Positions 17,604-26,300 of a stretch of 64,000 bases of DNA are shown piece after piece. The notes beneath the pieces were generated by a model that had not been told where the DNA came from, made no database searches, and worked only from the letters and a program-made list of their open reading frames with translations. Where the stretch lies: assembly GCF_001314995.1 (NCBI RefSeq), contig NZ_CP012938.1:62001-126000 (forward strand). Reading direction: 5' to 3'. Origin of the DNA: Bacteroides ovatus. GTDB lineage: Bacteria > Bacteroidota > Bacteroidia > Bacteroidales > Bacteroidaceae. How positions within the stretch are numbered: the first letter of the stretch is position 1; each line of letters opens with the position of its first letter. Made by a program: the position numbers and the translations under genes.

Positions 17604-19031
17604 TCACGAACGTCGTGCAATTTTATATCCGATGGCTGCCACGGTGATACTCATTAAAGGACTGATAATGTTGAAAAAACAATAAGGGAGATACACAAGT
17701 GTGGGTACACTCAAGATAGTGGCTTGAGTCATTCCACAGCTGTTCCACGGGATCAATACGGATGTAACGGTTACTGCATCTTCCGTGGTACGGCTTAGTA
17801 AGCAACTTTCATACCCTTTCTTGGCATAAATATCGCGAAACATATTTCCCGTCAGAATAATACTGATATATTGATCGGCAGTGGTCAGATTAAGAAACAG
17901 ACCGGAACAAACCGTCGCACTGACCACGCTGACTGTTTTCTTCATAAAGCGCACAAAGATGGAAGTGATACTTCCCACCATGCCGCTTGCTGTCATTGCT
18001 CCGCCGAAACACATGGCACATAGTATCAACCAAATCGTATTCATCATTCCTGACATGCCACGTGTGGCAATTAAATCTGTCAGAACGGCATTATCCGTGT
18101 GTAAATTTGTCTCTCCGTAGATAGTCATCATTAGTCCTTTAAACAGTGAATCGAATCCGGAAGCGGCAATTCCTGAAATTTCTTCCAACAAATCCGGCTG
18201 AAAGATCAAAGCAAAAACAGCAGCCAGCAGGGTAGACAGGAACAGCGTAACGATAGACGGCACTTTCTTCGCTATCAATATCCCGGTTGCTACGGGAACT
18301 ATCAGTAGCCACGGAGTGATATGAAACTTTTCATTCAGAGCTGTTGCCACTTCTGCGATGTGTTGTGTATTGTTGGCATCATGAGAGAATCCTGCTACGG
18401 TGAAAATAATTAGCGTAATGACAAGAGATGGAACCGTAGTAATCATCATATAACGGATGTGACGGAACAAGGGAGTGTCTGTGATAGAAGAGGCCAGGAT
18501 GGTGGTTTCGGATAAAGGAGATATTTTATCTCCGAAGTATGCTCCTGAAATAATGGCTCCGGCAATCCAACCGTCTTCAAAACCTTGCGCCTTTCCGATA
18601 CCCATCAGGGCGATACCGATGGTAGCAATGGTAGTCCACGAACTTCCGGTCATAACGGAAATCAATGCGCAGATGATGCAGGTAGATGCCAGGAAGAAAC
18701 TGGGATGGATAATTTGCATCCCGTAGTAGATTAGCGTAGGCACTACTCCACTAATCATCCAGATCCCGCTCAACGCACCGATTATCAATAGAATAATAAT
18801 GGCTGTTGCCACTCCGGCAATATTGTTGGTGATGGCGAGCTCATAATCTTTCCAGGGAATTTTATAGAACACCATACCGATAAGGATACAAATAGCTGTA
18901 GTGGTGAGTAGTGACACTTGGCTTCCGCCGCTTAGGGCATCACTGCCAAATGTGCGGATAGTGGCAAACAATAATAACACCAGTACAATGATCGGTATCA
19001 ATGATACAATGGGAGAGGGGGCTTTCTTCAT
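17604..19031 (-). CDS. nhaC: NhaC family Na+/H+ antiporter
   Basis: A 475-residue inner-membrane protein with about 11-12 hydrophobic segments. Signature stretches include ISVMTGSSWTTIATIGIALMGIG, GAIISGAYFGDKISPLSETTILAS and the second half repeat LNLTTADQYISIILTGNMF...VTSVLIPWNSCGMTQAT, which match NhaC/ion-transporter superfamily antiporters. Such carriers exchange Na+ for H+ (or amines/malate with lactate in MleN relatives). Substrate choice cannot be read with certainty. The DUF4251 gene follows after 67 bp. Confidence 0.88.
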   Translation of the reverse strand: MKKAPSPIVSLIPIIVLVLLLFATIRTFGSDALSGGSQVSLLTTTAICILIGMVFYKIPWKDYELAITNNIAGVATAIIILLIIGALSGIWMISGVVPTLIYYGMQIIHPSFFLASTCIICALISVMTGSSWTTIATIGIALMGIGKAQGFEDGWIAGAIISGAYFGDKISPLSETTILASSITDTPLFRHIRYMMITTVPSLVITLIIFTVAGFSHDANNTQHIAEVATALNEKFHITPWLLIVPVATGILIAKKVPSIVTLFLSTLLAAVFALIFQPDLLEEISGIAASGFDSLFKGLMMTIYGETNLHTDNAVLTDLIATRGMSGMMNTIWLILCAMCFGGAMTASGMVGSITSIFVRFMKKTVSVVSATVCSGLFLNLTTADQYISIILTGNMFRDIYAKKGYESCLLSRTTEDAVTVTSVLIPWNSCGMTQATILSVPTLVYLPYCFFNIISPLMSITVAAIGYKIARRS

Positions 19032-19187
19032 GTTGATTCTTATAACCTTTTATTTGTTTTCCGGCTACTGTTTTGTTTATAGCCGCGCAAAGATACAACA
19101 AAAAAGAATGAAATCTTTTGCTTCAAAACGTCAGGCAATAAAAATTATTATAAGTTTGTATTTGATTGGAATATGTATAAGACCGGC

Positions 19188-19622
19188 TCAATTAGCGAAA
19201 GTCTTACGCCTTATCCACCAGTAACGGATGAAAAGTACCCCTGTCAGGATGAGGGCAATGGATAATCCGGTATAGAAAACAGAAATGAACGTTTCGGGCA
19301 GAAGATGGAAGCTACGTATGGTAATTCCCAGAGAAATCATGAAGATCATTGTAATCCAACTTTTCACATCGAAAAAGGAGAACGGGCAATTTCTGTGTTC
19401 TTTCTTTTGTTCGATTCGCTGGGTATGTTTATAATAAAGCCTTCTGAACACCAGAACGAAGAATAACAAGAAAACGACGGTAGCTTCTCCTATTTTGAAC
19501 ATCCAATCTTGGGAGGTGTTTAACCAGGTTACAATTCCTATTCGCAGAATATTGGCACCGGCTATAATCCAGACGGTGCCGGCTGTGATAAGTAAGATTT
19601 GTCTGTTAACTCCGTATTTCAT
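19188..19622 (-). CDS. Conserved four-helix membrane protein of unknown function
   Basis: A 144-residue protein with four predicted membrane segments (LLITAGTVWIIAGANILRIG; VVFLLFFVLVF; WITMIFMISLGITI; VFYTGLSIALILTGVLFI) and a basic cytosolic loop (RRLYYKHTQRIEQKKEHR). I do not recognise a named family. It starts 46 bp after the MFS gene stop on the same strand and may be the last gene of the A2M-pbpC-MFS unit. Confidence 0.6.
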   Translation of the reverse strand: MKYGVNRQILLITAGTVWIIAGANILRIGIVTWLNTSQDWMFKIGEATVVFLLFFVLVFRRLYYKHTQRIEQKKEHRNCPFSFFDVKSWITMIFMISLGITIRSFHLLPETFISVFYTGLSIALILTGVLFIRYWWIRRKTFAN

Positions 19623-19668
19623 TGGCTTTTTTATTGTAATAAACGGTTTGACCGTCTGTTTTGTTGAC

Positions 19669-20844
19669 TCACTTCTTGTAGAAAGTCGTAATTAATAAAG
19701 AAATTCCGGTTAAAACGACTCCGGTACCGATAACTCCGTGCCAACCATACAGTTGCCAAAAGCTGCCCGCCAGAAATGTTCCCATTGAACCGCCAATAAA
19801 GTAAGTAGTCATGAAAACTGTATTGATACGGTTCGAAGCGCGCGGGTCTAGTTCGAAGATACTTGTTTGGTTGCTAAGTTGGATACATTGCATCCCTATG
19901 TCAATGATGATGATTCCGGCAATGATACCAATAAAAGTGTTTTCACCGATGAAGAACAGTAACCAGGCAAAGAGAATCAATCCGCAACCGATAAAGTTAA
20001 AGCGGCGTACACCTACTTGCTTTACGTATCTTCCTACGAAAGAAGCAGTCAATGCTCCGGCCACTCCGCAAAGTCCTAGCATACCGATTACGTCGCTGTT
20101 GGCGAAGAACGGGGCTTGTCCCATTTTAAAAGCCAGACAGGACCACATGGCGAGGAGGGAACCGAAATTCAGTGCCGCCCGGATCGAATAAATGCGCAGT
20201 TGCGGGTATTCTTTCACTAAGGCTAACAGAGATTTCATCAGGCCGCTATACTTTCCCTGAAAGTTGGTCTGAATGTCAGGAAGGACTTTTAATACAACGA
20301 TTGCGCAGATAAACATCATGCCTGCAGCGATGTGATACATTTCCCGCCAGCCAATCAGTTCACCGATAAATCCGCTGACGACACGTGAAGCCAGAATGCC
20401 GGTCAATAGTCCTGATAAGACAATCCCTACATTTCTGCCTTTATTTTCCGGACGGGAGAACTGGGCGGCTATCGGAATGAATATTTGTGGAATCATCGAA
20501 CAAACTCCCGTGAGGAATGAAGCGATAAGTATCAAATGAAAATAGTGCGTCAGGGCGATAGTCAATAGAGAGAATATCAGAACGGTGAAGTTGACCAGGA
20601 TGATTTTCTTACGCTGATATAAATCTCCCAGAGGGGTGATAAACAACAATCCTGCCGCATAGCCTATTTGCGTGACCATGGCAATCAGGTTAGTTCTGAA
20701 CTCTGATATGCCAAGTTCATGGCGTATCATATTTAATAGAGGTTGAATATAATAGATGTTGGCTACCGAGACACCGGCCACAATAGCAAGTGTCCAGAGG
20801 ATAGATGCCGGTAGTCCACCGTTTTCTTTTAATGGCTGTTTCAT
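19669..20844 (-). CDS. MFS transporter (drug/sugar efflux type)
   Basis: A 391-residue carrier with 12 hydrophobic segments. The MFS loop motif between TM2 and TM3 reads FITPLGDLYQRKKI. The short cytosolic tail and IYYIQPLLNMI start segment resemble the YnfM/AraJ efflux subgroup. The substrate cannot be named. The ATG at 20844 is only 26 bp after the PBP1C stop, and a TATCTTTG box lies 4 nt before the ATG, so an internal promoter giving a nearly leaderless message is possible. Confidence 0.8.
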   Translation of the reverse strand: MKQPLKENGGLPASILWTLAIVAGVSVANIYYIQPLLNMIRHELGISEFRTNLIAMVTQIGYAAGLLFITPLGDLYQRKKIILVNFTVLIFSLLTIALTHYFHLILIASFLTGVCSMIPQIFIPIAAQFSRPENKGRNVGIVLSGLLTGILASRVVSGFIGELIGWREMYHIAAGMMFICAIVVLKVLPDIQTNFQGKYSGLMKSLLALVKEYPQLRIYSIRAALNFGSLLAMWSCLAFKMGQAPFFANSDVIGMLGLCGVAGALTASFVGRYVKQVGVRRFNFIGCGLILFAWLLFFIGENTFIGIIAGIIIIDIGMQCIQLSNQTSIFELDPRASNRINTVFMTTYFIGGSMGTFLAGSFWQLYGWHGVIGTGVVLTGISLLITTFYKK

Positions 20845-20848
20845 GCGG

Positions 20849-20856
20849 CAAAGATA
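20849..20856 (-). promoter_or_regulatory. -7 box TATCTTTG immediately before the MFS start codon
   Basis: On the minus strand TATCTTTG (20856-20849) is separated from the ATG at 20844 by 4 nt. If used, the transcript would have almost no leader. No good -33 element was confirmed. Confidence 0.4.
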
Positions 20857-20870
20857 ATAAAATAAGATGT

Positions 20871-23294
20871 TTATTCGATAAAGAAAGTGGTGGAAACTGT
20901 GTTGCCTTCTCCGTCTACTGCCGTCAGGGAATGTTTGCCGGGAGCAGGTTGCAGGGAAATTTTGTGGAAATCCTGTGTCTGTGTCTGATAGGTGTCGTCG
21001 AGATGCCAGAAGATAGTGGCATTGGGATTGCTGTGTGCCAGTTCCACCGTGATAAAGCCTTTGCTGCCATCCAGTTGCTTGGGCAGCTTGATGTGGGCGT
21101 TCATCGGAGGGTAGATGAACTGCATGGGTTGGAAAGAATCTTCTCCGCAGCCGGCTTTGAAAGGTGGCAGCGGTTTATATTCCGGATGGTGTTGTTTATA
21201 GTACCATTCCCATACGGGCGGCAGGGCAAACCATGATTTCTGAATGGTAGGTTCCGTGTTTGCACAGTTTTCATAGATGCGGTGGCTTTCGTCGGCGGAT
21301 AGTGTGACGAGATGATGGTAAGGACAAGCCTCTGTCCGTAATCCGACGGGAAGGATCAGTACGGTGTCGGTTTCTTCACAGAAACGTCCTTTCAGATGAC
21401 CGGATTGACGGCATATCTCTGCATCAACAAAAATTCCTGTGGGACGTTCAAACCAGGGTGAAGATGGGAGATAATTGAATATATCGAATAATACGGGACC
21501 GGCTGTCTGTGCACCGACCAATCCGGGTTTTCCTTCTCCGGTTGCATTTCCTACCCATACGCCTACTGCATAGCGGGGAGTCACGCCAACGGCCCAGGCA
21601 TCACGGAATCCGTAACTCGTTCCGGTCTTCCATGCGATAGTCTGCATCGAGGGGATTGATTTCCAGTCAATTTCTTCAGGGCGGTTGACTTCTGTTAAGG
21701 CGGAAAGGGTGAGCCAGGCCGCTCCTGCCGAAATGACTCCTTCTGAAATAACTCCTTCTGATATATCCTTTCTCGAAGTTGTTTTTCTTGAAATGGTCTT
21801 TCCTGAAGTAACTTTTCTTGAACCATCTCTTTCCGAAACTGTCTTTTCTTCTGTTCCCAGTAGTATCTGCACTTCCTTTTCTTGGGGAAGGTCGTTGGAA
21901 TGACTGTTGGAGAGGCTTCGTCCCATTTGTGCATAAGCATTCGTCACATCCCATAAAGTAGCTTCGGCACCTCCTAAAATGAGTGATAATCCATAATGGG
22001 AGGCTGATCGGTTGATAGTCTTGAACCCCATTTGTTGCAGCATGTGATGAAATTTGGGTACTCCATATCTTTGTAACATGGTGACAGCCGGGATATTCAA
22101 TGAGCGGGCAAGAGCTTCGGAAGCGGGGACGGCTCCTTCAAACTGCAGGCTGAAGTTTTGTGGAGTAAAGCCGTTGATATTAACGGGTACGTCCGGTAAC
22201 AGCATTTGCGGTAATAGACTTCCCTCCTGTAGCATGGCACCATAGAGAAAGGGTTTTAAAATACTGCCTGTACTTCTGGGAGCTTGAATCACGTCTACTT
22301 GATTCCCCCCTTGCTTACGGTCGAAATGTACATTTCCGCAGTATGCTACCACTTGATTGGTGGGAATGTCTATAATTAGGATAGCCAGGTTACGGATATC
22401 ACTTCGATTAAATTCATTGCTCCACCGTTCCGCCAAACTCTCTATATGGGTTTGTATTCCTTTATCGATGGTTGAGCGGGTATATAATCCGTTTCTTTCT
22501 TGATAAAAGCGGGTAACCAGGTGGGGGGCTATTTGAGGAAGAGGATGTGGTTCGTCGGGTAACGGTTCGCTGATAGCCAATTCATAGGTGGACGCATCAA
22601 TAATCTCTTCTTCAAAAAGTTGTTTCAATAAACGGTTGCGTTTGGAAAGTAGTGTTTTTCGTCCTTTGGATAGATGAATCATGGCGGGGGCATTGGGCAG
22701 GACGGCCAGCATGGCTGATTCCGCCCATGATAAATCTTCGGCAGAATGACCGAAGTAGCGCCAGGCAGCAGCATCCAGTCCTACTACATTTCCTCCGAAT
22801 GGTGCATGGGAGACATACATGGATAAGATTTCCTCTTTGGAAGTCCGAAACTCCAAACGGGTAGCCCAGATCATTTCGATGACTTTCTCTCCGATAGTTC
22901 TGGGTTTGTTCCGGGCGAGACGGATGGTCTGCATGGTAAGGGTACTGCCTCCGCTTACAACACGTTTATTCTTTAAATTCTGATAGAGTGCTCTTCCGGT
23001 AGATAGCGGATTAACTCCCCAATGGTGGTAAAAGTGTTTATCTTCGAAGGTAATAAGACATTGCTTGATTTTTTCAGGTGTTGTCTTTCGGGGAGGAAAC
23101 CGCCATTGACCATCCGAAGCGATACGTGCTCCCAGTAATTCTTCGTTTCGATCAGTCACAACGGTGGAGTAGGGTACATGAAACAGTTGCCGGGGAAGGC
23201 AAAAGATGTATCCTATCATCAAAAGAGCAATGCTTATTGTCATTACTTTCTTAGTAACAGATAATCGTTTGAAGAATTTATATATAGGATTCAT
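20871..23294 (-). CDS. pbpC: Penicillin-binding protein 1C (bifunctional glycosyltransferase/transpeptidase)
   Basis: The 807-residue product has one N-terminal membrane anchor, a GT51 transglycosylase domain (FEDKHFYHHWGVNP, GGSTLTMQTIRL, EEILSMYVSHAPFGGN), a transpeptidase domain with SILK (Ser about 344), SLN (about 403) and KTG (about 553), and the C-terminal BiPBP_C domain (about 715-807) that is diagnostic for PBP1C. It polymerises lipid II at the inner membrane. An in-frame array of eight pentapeptides (residues 483-522) is inserted between SLN and KTG. It starts 14 bp after the alpha-2-macroglobulin stop; this pairing is conserved in proteobacteria. Confidence 0.92.
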   Translation of the reverse strand: MNPIYKFFKRLSVTKKVMTISIALLMIGYIFCLPRQLFHVPYSTVVTDRNEELLGARIASDGQWRFPPRKTTPEKIKQCLITFEDKHFYHHWGVNPLSTGRALYQNLKNKRVVSGGSTLTMQTIRLARNKPRTIGEKVIEMIWATRLEFRTSKEEILSMYVSHAPFGGNVVGLDAAAWRYFGHSAEDLSWAESAMLAVLPNAPAMIHLSKGRKTLLSKRNRLLKQLFEEEIIDASTYELAISEPLPDEPHPLPQIAPHLVTRFYQERNGLYTRSTIDKGIQTHIESLAERWSNEFNRSDIRNLAILIIDIPTNQVVAYCGNVHFDRKQGGNQVDVIQAPRSTGSILKPFLYGAMLQEGSLLPQMLLPDVPVNINGFTPQNFSLQFEGAVPASEALARSLNIPAVTMLQRYGVPKFHHMLQQMGFKTINRSASHYGLSLILGGAEATLWDVTNAYAQMGRSLSNSHSNDLPQEKEVQILLGTEEKTVSERDGSRKVTSGKTISRKTTSRKDISEGVISEGVISAGAAWLTLSALTEVNRPEEIDWKSIPSMQTIAWKTGTSYGFRDAWAVGVTPRYAVGVWVGNATGEGKPGLVGAQTAGPVLFDIFNYLPSSPWFERPTGIFVDAEICRQSGHLKGRFCEETDTVLILPVGLRTEACPYHHLVTLSADESHRIYENCANTEPTIQKSWFALPPVWEWYYKQHHPEYKPLPPFKAGCGEDSFQPMQFIYPPMNAHIKLPKQLDGSKGFITVELAHSNPNATIFWHLDDTYQTQTQDFHKISLQPAPGKHSLTAVDGEGNTVSTTFFIE
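21729..21848 (-). repeat. Eight in-frame 15-bp tandem repeats inside pbpC
   Basis: Exactly 120 bp, eight units of 15 nt, encoding pentapeptides of the form (E/R/G)(K/G)xxS: EKTVS, ERDGS, RKVTS, GKTIS, RKTTS, RKDIS, EGVIS, EGVIS. Units are divergent at the DNA level yet keep phase and frame; the last two peptides are identical. A tract of this kind can change copy number without frameshift. Confidence 0.9.
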
Positions 23295-23308
23295 TTAAAT
23301 GTTAAAAG

Positions 23309-26300
23309 CTATCGACTGACAGTTGTTCTTCCCGCTTTGCTGCGTGCCTGTACGTTTACATCATACATTGCTTCACATTGAACGGCAGGAAGAATAAAGT
23401 TACCTGCATAAGTCGCTTGCAGTCTGACAGTGAATACTTTTGTTTCACCACGACGCAAATTGAAATAAGTTAATACCCTGTCATCGCGTATATCCAGATA
23501 ATTATATTTGCTGACGGATTTACCGGAACCGTCGGCTGCTCCGCTTTCCGTTTCGGGGGCAACCATTCTTTCGTTGTATATTTCCCAACCGGACGGTATG
23601 ATATGCGTCAGTGCCAGATTGGTGTAATCGGAAGTTCCGCTAATATTGGATATGGAGGTGATAGCCATAAAGTCAGTTCCCTGTATAATATCATTGACAG
23701 AGATCGGTGTACCGTTCAGGTTGGCATATCTTATATCCATGCGAAGATTGTCGCTGATGGCCGGTAATGTATCGTTCAACAACTGTGTGCGTGTGATAAG
23801 GTCTACGCTAAGCGCTCCTTTTCCTTGATTCTTCACAGCAATCATACCGGATTTGGGAGTGGTGGCGATTTCCTTTTCAAACACAGCTTTAGCCGATTTC
23901 ACGGCAGGTTGTTGTTTGTCGTTCCATGTCCATACGAAATCCAATGTGCCTGACAGCTTTTCAGCCAGACGTCCCATTGCCATAAGAGCAAAAGCGGTGG
24001 ATTGTGTACTGAACCACTCCTCTTGTGACAGATTCTTTGAAACGACTTTTGCCTGCTGTAAAGCATCCCGTTCCCGGTTCATCAGGATCAGTGTTTCCAG
24101 AATCATAGCTTCATCACGGTCGGAGGAACCGTAAATCTGATTCATGGAAGAGTAGGGGCTTACTGTTGTTTCCGCATTATACACCAGTTCTTCAGCCGGT
24201 TTCATCTTTCCGGTCAGTGCATAGGTTGCTGCCAGTCTCCATTTAGCCTGAATGGATAATCCTGCCTGTTCTTTCATCCGGTTCATGGCCCCATATTCCG
24301 GTGCTCCTGCCAATGCAAGCGTATATAAACGGAAAGCCTGTTGCAATTCCGACTGCCATTGTTGCCAGCCGCTTGCATCCTGCGGCATCCGCCAGTTCTG
24401 TGCGGCAGCACGTTGGAAACGCTTCCACTTGTTCAATACGTTCGAATGAACGGCGTATCCTTTTTCTTGTGCCAGTGTCAGGAACATTCCTGCATAAGAA
24501 CTGATCCATTCGTCGGCAACAGCATTTCCCGGCCAATATACAAATCCGCCATTGGGGAGTTGACGACCATAAATCTGCCGGATAGCTTCCTGTAGATTTG
24601 TCTTTATCTTTTCGGCTTCTATCTTATCTATTGTTTTGAATTGACCGACAAACAGAAGAGGCAAAGCCTTGGAAGTCAACTGTTCCGTACAATGGTGCTG
24701 ATAGTTGTATAAGAAGTCGAACCGGCGGCTGATATCAACCGAAGGTATGCGTGATACTTCCAGCTTTATCTGGTTATTTGCAGAAGAACTGCTTAGATTG
24801 TATGAAAGTTCTTTGCTTTGTCCGGCTTCTGCCCATTGACTGTTGCGCAGGGTTACTATCGGATTCGGGTTGCGTACTTCTATTTCAATGGTTTCTTTAG
24901 TTTGTTGTCCGCCACCATTGGCTGTCAGATGGATGGTAGCCTTTCCTGTTTTACTACCTGTTTTTAAGGTAAAGAACACGAGCTGGTCACCCGGTTGGCT
25001 AAATTTGAGCGACTGTTGGTTGGCCCCTACAATCTGTACTCCTCCACCGGATGCCTGAAGTGATACGGTTACATTCTTCACTTGATTTTCCATCGCAAAG
25101 ATATTTACCGGAACGGTGATTTCTTCCTGAATACTAAGCACACGGGGCAAGGTGGACAACATCATTAACGGAGTCCGCACGAAAGCCGTTTTTTCCGCAT
25201 TGCCGTACGCTCCCTCTTGTCCGGCAACCACCATGGCACGTACCGAACCTACATACATCGGAAGTTTCAGCGTATGCGTCTGGCTCTTACCTTTTCCCAG
25301 ATAGAAAGGACCTATAAACTTGACTACCGGTTTGAAGCGGTTTGCTTTTGCATCGGCAGGTTTTAATGTGGCGTCTCCACCCGTACTGAAAAGTGAACTG
25401 TAACTTCCGGCGGAAGCTCCCAATACATTATCATACATATCCCATGTCCGGATGCCGAGTGCTTCGCGTGAATAGAAATCATTCCATGGGTCCGGGGTTT
25501 TGAAATTGGTAAGATCCAGCAAACCGTCGTCTACAATAGCTAATGTATAAGTCATCGGTTTTCCGGTCTTTTCGCTGACGGTCACATTGAAGTTGGTTTC
25601 CGGGCGTAACACTTCCGGCATCTGTATCTGCGGTTGCAACACCGTCTGACTGTTAGTCACGAATACCGGAACGACGCCATACATACGGATAGGCAGGTCA
25701 TTGACTGTTTGCGCGTGAGGCTGTAACAGACTGATATGCAGATATACATTCGGAGTCATCTCCGGTGTAATCTTGAATGTATATTTCGTATCTCCTCCGT
25801 TGGAAACCTCTATCCATTCTTGTCGTAATACGGTAGAACCGTTTTCTATGGATACCAGTGCACGTCCTCCCGCTGCTGCAGGAATGATTGCTGTGGCTGT
25901 TTCTCCTATTTCATAAGAATCTTTGTTCAGCGAGAAAGCAAGCATCTTGATACCGCTGGGATCAGTCTTGCTCGAACGTCCCCGCCATTCCGGCCAGTCA
26001 ACATAAACTGTACCTCCGGTGGCATGTCCACTCTCTTTATCTTTCACGTAAACCAGGTAGCGTCCCCATGACGGATAATCGATACGGAATTTGAAAGATG
26101 CTTTTCCGCCTCTTGTCTGTAAATTGCCGCTGGCAACAGGAGTGATGGAACTGTTGTTGATATACGTTCCGAAAGATTCACCACTGTTTTCCCACCACCA
26201 ACTCCAGCCGATGCGGTATATTTTGTATTCCAGATTAGAACTGTTCACTAACTGTCCCTGCGTGTTTACAGTTACAATATCGAATACATGATCTTTGTCA

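Noticed and set aside
17537..17620. Extended start of the DUF4251 gene giving overlap with the NhaC gene
   Set aside because: The signal peptide begins at the ATG at 17536; the extension has no conserved residues.
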